A DNA stretch of 64,000 nucleotides from Halictus rubicundus (Eukaryota; Arthropoda; Insecta; Hymenoptera; Halictidae): the NCBI RefSeq assembly GCF_050948215.1, contig NW_027488640.1:372001-436000 (forward strand), read 5' to 3'. The notes under the pieces are model-generated. The model made no database searches. It was not told the DNA's origin and saw only the letters and a program-made list of their open reading frames with translations. The translations under genes and the position numbers were made by a program. Shown here piece after piece: positions 40,501 through 49,082 of the stretch (its first letter is position 1; every line of letters begins with the position of its first letter).

Positions 40501-40749
40501 GGGGCGTGGGGCCGCGAAAATTTGCACGGAATCGCCGAGAACATCGATTACTTCGCGACTGATAAACGATATCGAGGATCCGGAATCTATCAAGGCGCGA
40601 AATACGTGAGTTCCGATATGCGCGTCGAGGACCAATAACGCGGGACGCGACGCAAAATTGCTCTCATTAGGTTGTTCGGTAATTCGGGTGTTAGTTAACG
40701 AGTCGGGAGCCGCTTCGGTTCCTCCGAGCGGCTCCGCTGCTGGTTTCCC
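37558..40749 (-). CDS. pol: Gypsy-D Pol (protease, RT, RNase H, integrase)
   Basis: About 1060 residues from the frameshift site; the open frame extends back to 40875. Protease LIDSGSSISF; RT with FRKVNEVSKKDAYPLP and YLDDIIIATT; RNase H TDASTVGLGAVL, TDHHSLRWL and HVPDALSR; integrase zinc part (CPTCQLTKVEQK), Asp in IAADIMGPL, Asp in HTDNGTEF, Glu in NPVERVNR, and a C-terminal part ending in a conserved KAHVADLKTY. All catalytic residues are present and there is no stop. The ATGA overlap with ORF3 follows. Confidence 0.95.
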   Translation of the reverse strand, partial: GKPAAEPLGGTEAAPDSLTNTRITEQPNESNFASRPALLVLDAHIGTHVFRALIDSGSSISFISREVIDVLGDSVQIFAAPRPCLFLLATGAVDRATEQASVTLKIRDETRHILAYVLDNLVNPLLLGIDVIAEFGIVVEYHRAVWYFASRSQVEFPFDSLSRSPLCCGLRILTDNEQERLRKFLETALTDFAASPGITNLTKHRIDVGENRPIKQRYYPVSPKVQEAKYREVDALLADDIIEPSISEWSSPIVMVKKPNGKYRFCLDFRKVNEVSKKDAYPLPIMSSILDKLRAARYISTLDLSQAYFQIPLEDASKPITAFTVPGKGLFQFKRMPYGLTGAPATFQRLLDRLIGPEMEPNAFAYLDDIIIATTTFEDHLAWLAKIFERIKSAGLLVNPEKCEFCREEVRYLGFVVSREGLKVDVEKVAPVLSFPAPRNIRQLRRFLGMASWYRRFIPDFATVAEPLNILLRKGQAWRWEDGQQSAFEKVRELIATAPTLACPHFDIPFVLQTDASTVGLGAVLAQEIEGVERVIAFASRALTEAERKYSATELECLAIVWAVQKFRPYLEGYRFTVITDHHSLRWLRTLKNPSGRLARWALQLLEYDFAIAYRQGALNHVPDALSRMYEVAAEGEGELPIVAATKRGWYEEKFRAVEGDPKGHPGWAIRGGQLYYRRNDPLITEMLGSDLDEWKLVIPEERVTEILREAHDEEQAGHLGVEKTYHRIATRYFWQGMFRTVVEYVRRCPTCQLTKVEQKLPSGLMGRRRVGAPWVVIAADIMGPLPPSKAGHQYLLVVQDLFTKWIECCPLRRATGVKISEALENHVFSRWGTPEVIHTDNGTEFVNKAIHELAKTYGITISTTPPYHPQANPVERVNRVLKTMIVSYIGRDHRDWDVNLPSFRFAYNTAYHTALQSSPAFLNFGREPRPKICRRGDGEPTADAELANTGDWKNRVSRLSTLRHWVGENLDRAYESQAKYYNLRRREVQFAVGDLVLRRQRVLSSAAQNIAAKLCPKYGGPFRVREKLSSVVYRLTTLDGKEVGKAHVADLKTYTSPSNGLA

Positions 40750-42113
40750 GCCCCCGGGTTGCATCGAGTGCACTGGGGCGTCCGTACGTTCGGTTCGCCA
40801 CAGCGATAGCAGTGCACCCGAGGGGTCGCGGTACAATTTCGCGATCTGTGCCCGATTTTCCGACAATTCCAGCACGTGTCGTCGGCCGTCGGGTGTTTTC
40901 CCGTCGGCGCGTCGGCTCGGCGGTCTCCGGACGCGGTCGTGTCCGTTCGGTCGGTCCCGACGCGCGGCTGGTTTGTCCGCGGTCGGGCTCGGCCGTCGGG
41001 ATTCGTTTCTCCGCGAGAACAGCTGGCTGTCGGTACGGTTCTTCGCCCTAGCGGAGCGTTCGGTACGGTGGATCGGTGATCGCGGGGACGGGAGGGACCA
41101 GCGTCGTAGCGCGGCTCCGCGTATTCCCCCTCTTCCTCTCTTCGCAACATATTCACGCGCTCGTATCGGGCCGCGGCTAAGTCGGGTTCTCTTCCATACC
41201 CCCCTGCCCTCTTACTGTAGCGCCGCGGATCGTACGCGAATTCTTTATTTGATAGCCCATGATAACGGTAGGCTTCCGCGTTCGCGGGGGATATTTTATT
41301 TTCGGCTTTTCGCAACCCGTTTTCGAGTTCCTTAAGACACGATACTAATCCCAAGGGGACCACGGCCCGTAATTCCGCCCTAGCGCCCCAGAAAATATAT
41401 TCCATGCATTTTTCCTCCGGCCACGGGGTCGCGAGACGATTCAACATCGTTTTCATGTACGTGAGGTAGTCGCGTACGGGTTCGTCGGGGCCCTGTCTCC
41501 GTAATCTAAGATCCCTTTCGAGGCGTTCCTCATAATCGGGATCCCCGAAGTTCTCTCGCCACGCGCACACGAATTCGCGCCAAGTCGCGAAATCGTCGCA
41601 AGTGTCGTACCAGAGGGCGGCCACGCCGGAGAGGCAGATCGGCAGACAGCGTAGGAGGTCGGTATCGTCTAAGTTCGCGCATTTCCGCATGCCCTCTAAC
41701 CGGGAGAGAAACGTTTCTGGGTCCTCCCCTGGGGCACCGGAAAAGCGGATGCGCCACTCGCGCAGGACCTCGTACGCGGCCGGTCGCCGGATCCCCCGCA
41801 GCGAGGCCTGACTCGACTCGTCCTTGGTCGTTTGCATCGGACGCGTTTTGTTCGGGTCGAGGACGCGACGCGGTTGGGGTACGGGTAGGGTCAGTTCTGT
41901 CTTAAACCGCCCGTCTCCTAATAAATTTCTCCCCGGCTTACGGTTGTCCTCGGGAGTGTCGGGTTTTCCGAAGGAGTCCCCCCCCGGATCGCCCTCACGG
42001 TACGGCCGAGGGGTTCGTTCCCCGGTGTCCCCCGCACACTCCTCGTAAATAGACCGGTCGTCCCCCTCTCCCCGCCAAACCCAGTGTAGCTTCGAGGGTT
42101 TCTCGGAATCCAT
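40695..42113 (-). CDS. gag: Gypsy-D Gag
   Basis: ATG 42111-42113; 472 residues, intact. The capsid core includes WRIRFSGAPGEDPETFLSRL and GRAELRAV-type sequence (FWGARAELRAVVPLG). It ends in two zinc knuckles (CWNCRKIGHRSRNC, CYRCGEPNVRTPQCTRC). Overlaps pol by about 180 nt. Confidence 0.94.
   Translation of the reverse strand: MDSEKPSKLHWVWRGEGDDRSIYEECAGDTGERTPRPYREGDPGGDSFGKPDTPEDNRKPGRNLLGDGRFKTELTLPVPQPRRVLDPNKTRPMQTTKDESSQASLRGIRRPAAYEVLREWRIRFSGAPGEDPETFLSRLEGMRKCANLDDTDLLRCLPICLSGVAALWYDTCDDFATWREFVCAWRENFGDPDYEERLERDLRLRRQGPDEPVRDYLTYMKTMLNRLATPWPEEKCMEYIFWGARAELRAVVPLGLVSCLKELENGLRKAENKISPANAEAYRYHGLSNKEFAYDPRRYSKRAGGYGREPDLAAARYERVNMLRREEEGEYAEPRYDAGPSRPRDHRSTVPNAPLGRRTVPTASCSRGETNPDGRARPRTNQPRVGTDRTDTTASGDRRADAPTGKHPTADDTCWNCRKIGHRSRNCTATPRVHCYRCGEPNVRTPQCTRCNPGAGNQQRSRSEEPKRLPTR
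40706..40749 (-). promoter_or_regulatory. -1 frameshift signal, Gypsy-D gag to pol
   Basis: On the minus strand GGGAAAC (40749-40743) is in the gag frame as G GGA AAC. A 7-nt spacer (40742-40736) and a perfect 9-bp stem follow: GGAGCCGCT (40735-40727) with AGCGGCTCC (40714-40706), 12-nt loop. This is a textbook slippery site plus stem, and pol lies in the -1 frame. Confidence 0.92.
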
Positions 42114-42908
42114 TCCGACGTACGGTACGGATCGTTTCGTCCTCTATCGAAGGACGGTAAACACGCGCCGGCAAGGCCTCTCGACGAACCGGGATGTTTA
42201 CGCGAGCGGGCTGGCTGTTTTTATAGTCTGCTCAGCGTACGGCCTCGAGAATCTTCGGTTACAGGCCCGAACGATACCTAACGTTAACGGTTGGCCTTGA
42301 GCGTTTCTCGCGTTACCCGACAAACAACTATTGTTCTCGATATTAGGATTTCTCCCCTCGCCCCGCACTCCAATCGTCTCCCTCTCTTACCGAAGTTTAT
42401 TATTTACTTAAGCGAAGGTCGCGGGGTTTATCGCGCGACGAAGCGGAACAGGCGCGAAATCAATGATCGCGCGACAAACAAACACAAAAAAAAATAACAA
42501 ACTAGACTAAGGATTACACGGACAAGGGACCGGGTGACGACGTTAGGTACGGAACACGTTCGCCCCACCTCCAAGACGTACACTCCCCGGATCGGTAATT
42601 CCAATAATACGAAATATAATATCAAACTATAGTACAATTGAAAAACATGCGCAAAATAGCGAGTTGGTTCGGTTCCGGGGTTTCTCCTCGAGAAATCCGC
42701 CCGGGAAATTCGCAAGACGCACGAAACGCGGTCAAGCGTGTCCTTCCAAATTCGCCGGTGATTTGCAACCATCTGTTTCCGCGTAATACGCGTCGCACCG
42801 ACTTTCCCGAAAGCGCGGAACGTGATTTTATCTGCGCGAGTCCTTCGCTACCTCCGTGTCTCTCTTCGTTATTAATTACAAGGAAAAGAAGTCCTTTTCG
42901 AGAGAGAC
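42114..42908 (-). other. Gypsy-D leader
   Basis: About 800 nt between the primer-binding site and the gag ATG. No convincing ORF. It probably holds the packaging signal. Confidence 0.7.
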
Positions 42909-42926
42909 GTCCCTGTTCGGGCGCCA
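42909..42926 (-). promoter_or_regulatory. Gypsy-D primer-binding site (tRNA-Lys type)
   Basis: On the minus strand TGGCGCCCGAACAGGGAC, complementary to the 3' end of tRNA-Lys as used by lentiviruses, lies 3 nt from the LTR. Confidence 0.9.
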
Positions 42927-42929
42927 ATT

Positions 42930-44881
42930 TGTAACGCGGACCTCCACTCGCCGCGTAGGAAGGCGGGGGCGGGGTCCACTCCGGGAATTTATGGGCTCAG
43001 AGGCCGGGCCGCGTACGGCCGTGAATACGCGGTCCTCCCGGTACTAACCGATTCTCGAAGGTTCTCGGAAATCGGGAAGAGCCTACTGCTCGGGCGCCAG
43101 GCACCGGAAGGGTGCCACGCGAAACGAGAACGAAGTCCGCCCTTAGCCGAAGCTGAGGGCGGGAGGCGAACCTTCGGGAACCGCGAGAAGGTCGAGAGGC
43201 GCGAGAAGGGTCGGGGGTTCGGGCACGGAAGGGAACGAGGACAGCCCTCACGGCAGGGCGGATCGCGCAGGTAAAGATATCGATATTCAGACTGGGCTCT
43301 ACAATTTTATTGGCGTCGGTTGTTTTACAAAGTCGCGGCCACGTGGTCGCACCCGAGAGCCCGCGCTCTTCGTACAGAGTTTGCGGTAAGTTGAAGGGTT
43401 CGCAACGCGCTGTGGTCGATCGGTAAAATACGCCGCGGGGGTGCGGTAGATCGGCACAAGAATAGCCCCTCGCCGAAGCGAGGGTTTCGCGGCACGCAGG
43501 TGGTCGGCGCAATCACGGTATGACTGTCGCGGCGCGGTTTCGGTTCCGACGGACGGCGAACGCTCGGCGAAAACTGCGCGATAGACTACGCGACGGCTCG
43601 ATAGGAATAACGCGAAATGTAACGTAACAAACAGATGGTTGCAAACGATAACGGCGGCAGCTCCTCCGAGGCAGACTTCCGCGCGATATTTTTCCGGGAA
43701 CTCGCAGCCGAGACTCAAGGTACCGGTGAATTCGGTACTAGCGGAATGTCCGAGGCGAGAAGCGCCTCGGCGCGCGAAAACTCGGGGAACGAGGCGCGAT
43801 ATTACGCGTCCGACGGGCGATCCGCGAGCTCGCGTTGCCGCGAGGGCACGGAATCGTCGTCGGCCGGCCTCGTCTGTTCCCCGACTTAGCCTGGCGAACC
43901 AACTCGCGAAAAATACACGAAAAGGGTCACTTAAGGGACTCACCGTTCCTGCCGGTAATTTTTCTCCGCCGCCTGTCGCGGTATTGCCCGTCTCGCTCGG
44001 GATGGTCCGGCGGGAATTCGGCTCCTGCCTTGCAACGTTAACCGTGTGGCGGTCCCGCTGTAGTTCGGGATGATCACAGCACGCACGTCGCGTGTACGGT
44101 AGGCGGACGGAGTTCGGTAACTTTATCTAACACCGCGGTCCGGGCAATTCGAGAGGTTTTGTGTTCGGTACGATACAACTCGGAAGTCACCGCGACAGTA
44201 ATTCGGCCTAGTCCGTTCGCGTTACGGCAGAGTCCTCGCATCCCCACTCCTGACCGTAGTCCGGCTTTTCTTCTAATAGGGCGCGCGTCTGGCGCGAAAT
44301 TCGGAACTCGCAGGATCGTGCCTACGCCGGGTCCTTGGGCCCCAGACCTTACGCGAAATTCATTCCGAAATCGACACGCGGGGCAGATCGGTGACCTACC
44401 CCGGCATGGAGAGGGGGGGGGCGCCTACACCACCCTCGCCGAGGCCCCTTGCAATTGGCTGAGGCGAGGCGACGGCAGGACCGCGAAATAGGTTGTCGGG
44501 TGGTGGACAGGGGCCTTCGTCCCGCTTCGTCACCTCCGGGTTGTCTGGCCCGTGTGTGGCGTCGCCCATTCCTCGTTAGCACCGGTGCACCGGACTTGCG
44601 TAATGGCCATGGTTTGGCGTAGGTGGTCCCGCGAAGCTCTGCTCTCTTTCTTCCGGTCGGCCGGAGGCCGGGGTGCCGTTCACGTACCTGAAACTTGCCG
44701 GGCTCGGCGTGCGCGAAAGGGTGAAAGTACGCGTTTCCTTTCGATTCGGGAGTTCCTCGGGGAGCGCTTCTTAACCTATCGAGCCGTGGTTCTGTTCGCG
44801 ACAACATGTTTTACGGCAGTCCGGTTCCTCCGGTCGGTTGTTAGGGACCCTTAAGGGCGGCGGGGTTTGTGCAACGTCACA
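42930..44881 (-). repeat. Gypsy-D 5' LTR
   Basis: 1952-bp partner of 34440-36393; a G run after GGCATGGAGA is two bases shorter. Confidence 0.95.
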
Positions 44882-44897
44882 GTATATTTAGCAGAAT

Positions 44898-46273
44898 CTA
44901 ATCGAACAGTTCTAGGTCGATCTCTTCCTGGTCTGTTTTCGATTCCTTGATTTTTGTTGTCCTGATGTGATCCGTCTTCGGGGATTCTTCCCGTTGGGGT
45001 AGGTTGGATTCTATCGATGCAGGTGGAGTTTTTGGTGAGGGAGCAGAACTTATTTTCATTGCCGATCGGCGCTCTGTAAAATTTGCTCCCTTGGGTGCGC
45101 CACTGGTCCCTGGGGAGTACTTCTCGTTTCCCGACTTTTGTTGGGAATAGGGCACTATCTCACCGGATTCCACCTTTGCTTTGAATTTATAGCAGTCTTT
45201 GATTACATGTCCGACCTTTCTACAGTAGTTACAAGTGACAGGTGGGTTAGCTCCTCTAGCTCGATTATCAGTTCCTGTTTGATTGTTAGGTCTCAAATGA
45301 CTGTTTAAATTTCCATTGTTATTGTTACGATACGATGAAGGATCGGAGCGCCAGCGCGGACCGGTGTAGCTACTTTGTCTCGGGGAGACTTGATATCTGT
45401 TCGAAGAAAATTGATATCTCTGCTGAGGCTGAGTCGCTCCTCTGTGGAACGCTCTGACTCGTTCTTCTTCCTGCTGGATTTGTTTCATGATCTTTATTGC
45501 ATTGGCGTATCCTTCTTCTAGATTTGTAAGACCTTCTAATTGCAATCTTATTTGGACTTCTGACGGTAATCCTTTTAAAAAGGCTTCTGTGATATCAAAT
45601 TCTATGGTCTGTTGTAATATTTCCGAAAGTTCTCCGTGTACGCTGCGTTCTCCATCCATAACCGCAAGTCGTAGGTCTTTTACGCGACTTATATAGTCCA
45701 AAATGTTTTCATGGGGGGTTTTTAAATGTATTCCCTAATTGGCCCTTGTATTGGTTAACCGTTTTTTGCGGTCCGAACATAAGTTTTAATTTTGTGCCGA
45801 ATTCTTCTATAGTGTTTATATTTGAGTCTTCGATGGCTATAAACGCATGTCCTCTGAGTTTATTAGTTAATAATTTAACCAAATATGGTTCTTTGTTTGA
45901 TGGAAGCATGGCTTTAGCTCTTTCACATGCTTTTAAAAATTGAAATACAGAGGGTTTATAACCGTCGAACACGGATACTGTCTCTAGTGCATCTTTAATT
46001 TGTATTGGGTTTTCTAGTTCTGTCAGTGTATGTGTCATTTTTTCGGGAGTTATTCGTTCAGGTTTTGTCAGTGTCAGTTGTGGACGGTTAATTAATGAAT
46101 TCAGTGCATCTTGCATATGCGCTATTTGTTGGTTTAATTCTCTGAATTTAGTGCCAAGTTCAGATATGAAATCATTACTTTCTTGAGACCTTTTTATTTG
46201 TTCTAAGGCCTTTTTTAATCATTCTGATTCAGAACCTTTGCTTTCTATTCCGCTACTTCCCGGAGTTGCCATT
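44898..46273 (-). pseudogene. gag: Gypsy-B gag
   Basis: Start ATG at 46271-46273. A TGA interrupts the frame near 46220, and one extra C in the C run near 45715-45720 shifts it. The capsid region and one knuckle (CNYCRKVGHVIKDC) are recognisable. The pol frame follows in -1. No obvious slippery heptamer was seen in the overlap. Confidence 0.88.
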
Positions 46274-46341
46274 TTGATTTAATTAAAGAAGAGAGAAGGT
46301 AGTAGTTAAACTGTATTTTCCAATCCTCAATTCTGCGCCGT

Positions 46342-46359
46342 ATCCCACCGCTGTCACCA
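46342..46359 (-). promoter_or_regulatory. Gypsy-B primer-binding site
   Basis: On the minus strand the 18 nt are identical to the Gypsy-C site (TGGTGACAGCGGTGGGAT), 11 nt from the LTR. Confidence 0.75.
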
Positions 46360-46370
46360 AAAATTTAGTT

Positions 46371-47404
46371 TGTTACGTCCCAGGTAGGACGGATTATGAT
46401 TTTTATGAGATAGGACGCAGTTTTGAACCTACCTGCATTCACCGGCTACGGTTCGGGAAATTGAGGATTGTTTAAATAACTTGTATTCTTATTTTCCAAA
46501 AACAAACAAAATTATTGATTTATTCAATATTAGATGCTGAATCAGATATTTTAAATATGATTTGACAAATAGAGATTATATGTAGTTAACGCATAAACTA
46601 GGTAGCTTATAAATATTTCGTTCAATAATAATAATGTTAATTTACCGAGTTGTTGGGTTCGCTTCGTTAAGTGGACACCGCAAGTCCACAAGTCGCAGGT
46701 TCCGCAAATTGCAGTTGCCGCAGATCGGAAATACCGCTAATCGCAGTTGCTGCAGGTCGCAGGTCGCAGGTTGCAGGTTCCGCCAATTCCAATTATCGCA
46801 CTCACTGAACTTTGTTAAAACCTTCACTAACTGTCCCAGAATCTTCTGTGAACTTTATTGAGAAAGAACTCTATGATGATGGTTACACCTTTTGATTGAT
46901 AATGAATCATCTTTGTTATGTTGGTTCCCTTTTATAGGATGGACAGTCCTTTGTTTCAATAGGATATTGATTTGATCTTTTATCTAGTGCGTGTCATTCT
47001 TACCATGGGATTAGTGTGCCTTCTTGGAACTTGGCGCAACTGGACACATATTCTGTTTATTTTTCGGGGTGACATCGATCTTTGCTGCGTCTCTCGCAGG
47101 AGGATAATTGGAATTGTTTTGTGCGCTACCTTCCTAGAAATCTTAACGCCTATCTTAATCCTATTTATTTCCTTCTCCTCGCGTGACATTATTGGGTTTC
47201 AACAATAGTTCATAATAATTCTTTGTCTGAAGTTTTATTCGTTTGATTCTTAAGCGGTCGAATCACCGGACATGACACCGCCTTAGTTCCTAGAATTTTA
47301 ACGCTTATCTTAGTCTTATTTATTCTTCTTTCCTCGCGTGGCATAATTTTTATTTGAAGTTTTATTTGTCTTATTCATGAGCGATCGAACCACCGGACGT
47401 GACA
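46371..47404 (-). repeat. Gypsy-B 5' LTR
   Basis: 1034 bp, ends TGTTACGTCC and GGACGTGACA. It includes short repeats of GCAGGTCGCAGGTTGCAGG type (about 46740-46790) and a duplicated block containing CCTAGAA.TTTAACGC (about 47130 and 47290). It is inserted in R1-like 3' UTR sequence at 47405. The partner LTR is lost. Confidence 0.88.
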
Positions 47405-47822
47405 CCACTAAAAACCCACGCCCACCTAAGCTAAAGGGGAGGTGTCTGGATCACGCTAGTACTCAACAGGACACCTCCCAGCTAACATCACAACCCGGTG
47501 AAGGGGGTTAATCTCCTCCACTGCCTACACTATAAGACCCCGGGCGGAGCGCTCCTTCTGAGTCATTACAACATCACAGAAGGAGGCCACCGCCCTCCAC
47601 GACCCCTCGCTGTCGACCATGTGGTCGACCACGGTCGGCAGCGAGAGGTCCCACCCGCCCACTGCGTCTCTAAGGACACGGCGCGGCCCGGCCCAGGACG
47701 GGCACTCCTCTAAGGTGTGCCGCGCCGTGTCCACATCCTCGTCGCAGTGGTGGCACTGCGTGGTCGGCTCCCGCCCCACCCTATGCAGGTACTCTCCGAA
47801 ACAACCGTGACCGGAGAGGGAG
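47405..47822 (-). pseudogene. R1-like fragment: end of ORF2 and 3' UTR
   Basis: The minus frame reads LSGHGCFGEYLHRVGREPTT and the knuckle CHHCDEDVDTARHTLEEC, then VASFCDVVMTQKE. The 3' UTR (47405-47540) matches 13895-14040. It is cut by the Gypsy-B LTR on one side and by the minisatellite on the other. Confidence 0.9.
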
Positions 47823-47950
47823 GTGTCCCACTTGGACTCCGACCGATTGGACACGTCCGGATTGGACATGTTCCTTTTGGACGCCGTGACGATTCGACTC
47901 GTGCCGTTTGGACGCCGTAGCGGTTGGATTCATGACGTTTGGACGCCGTA
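47823..47950. repeat. Minisatellite, second copy
   Basis: Reverse complement of the array at 1565-1735, with the same order of variant words (for example GGACTCCGACCGATTGGACA). Confidence 0.82.
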
Positions 47951-47985
47951 AATTTTATAATCATTGCTTTTCGAAGTCTACATAT

Positions 47986-48173
47986 TGTTGAAAATAATTT
48001 TGTATAAGGTGGTATGTATGTGAACCGATGAATGTAAGGAAGAACGTGTGGTATGAGTGATCGGAGTGAGAGAGTAAGTACCGCATTGTATGTACGTCTG
48101 TGTAAGCCGGTCTGCTAAAAAGAATTGAATAAAATATATATTAAAATAATCAAATGAAAAGACAAACACAACA
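47986..48173 (+). repeat. Copia 5' LTR
   Basis: TGTTGAAAAT to CACAACA; AATAAA occurs in GAATTGAATAAAAT near 48127. Confidence 0.95.
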
Positions 48174-49082
48174 GGTTATGGGCCCAGGTCTCTTTCTTTG
48201 AGCCTATAGTGCTGTTGAAAATCTAGACAGGAGACTGAGGCACGGAGTGGCTCAGGATCGGCAGGAAAGTGATATAGGCAGGTGACTGGAGAATGGATGT
48301 GAGAAAGGTGCGGGTGGAGTAAATTCTGAGTATAATGGAAATTAAATATATTGGAACAATCGGTAGATACAGAGGCACGTACAATGAGTTGAGACGTCGT
48401 CACGAAAATACGTACTAAATGCGAAGCCCGCGAGTACAGAATTGAACAATACAGCGATCAGTCGATCGTATAATAAGGCGCGTGAACAACGATGATCAGT
48501 CGATCAGAAAGTTGCCAAAGGACCCCGCGCTGGGGTTGTCGCGGGTTATTTATACTGTGCGGGGCCACCGACAGCGGAAGGAATAAGGAGTGGGGTTTTT
48601 GAAAATGACAAAGGATTTGGCAGTGTCGAGCGTTAGTTAGCGTACGAGGGCAATGCCCTAACGGCCGCTGCTGCACAGGAAACAAGGACGATGGGTAACG
48701 GATTTGATATTTTGGAATATGGGAGTCGGTGGCCCACGCGACAAGTAATCCGTCAGACGTAAACATAAAGTTTACGTCTGCGTGCGTTGACCCGGTTTCG
48801 GCGCCGAGCTCGATCGGCTGTCTATTGTCGCCCGAGAACCGAGGCCGCTCGCCTGCGGATTAGCGCAAAAACTTTATGGTGGGTCTAATTGTGTCGCACG
48901 GTTTCTTGCGTTACCGGGGTTCCCGGTAACGCCTGCAATGATTTTGAACAAGTGCAAACGTAATATAAAATTTTCTTTGAAAAGTAAAAGATTAAGAACA
49001 TTCACTGAAGCCACGCGGTGAACATAACCTAAAAACGAAATTAAAATTGCGTAGAAGAAACAAAGTAGGAAAGAATAGAAAA
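48174..49082 (+). other. Copia primer-binding site and leader
   Basis: GGTTATGGGCCCAGG follows the LTR directly. Copia elements prime from the inside of initiator tRNA-Met with such a site. The rest, about 890 nt, is leader without a convincing ORF. Confidence 0.75.

Larger units (their letters stand above)
34440..44881 (-). mobile_element. Gypsy-D, full-length with three intact ORFs
   Basis: LTRs at 34440-36393 (1954 bp) and 42930-44881 (1952 bp) differ, as far as I see, only by two bases in one G run. The TSD is GTAT (34436-34439, 44882-44885). Gag, pol and a third ORF are all open. There is no env. The near-identical LTRs suggest recent insertion, and this is the copy in the window most likely to be competent. 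Confidence 0.97.
17758..47404 (-). mobile_element. Gypsy-B, old nested host element
   Basis: 5' LTR at 46371-47404, broken gag at 44898-46273, broken pol at 30938-34439 and 17758-18021. Gypsy-C (TSD CCTT) and Gypsy-D (TSD GTAT) split it, and removing them restores one register of reading frames. The 3' end, including the 3' LTR and any env, is lost at the junction with the 28S fragment. Confidence 0.93.

Noticed and set aside
44898..44960. Frameshift heptamer in the Gypsy-B gag-pol overlap
   Set aside because: A-rich words are present, but none fits X XXY YYZ in the gag frame, so no signal is called.
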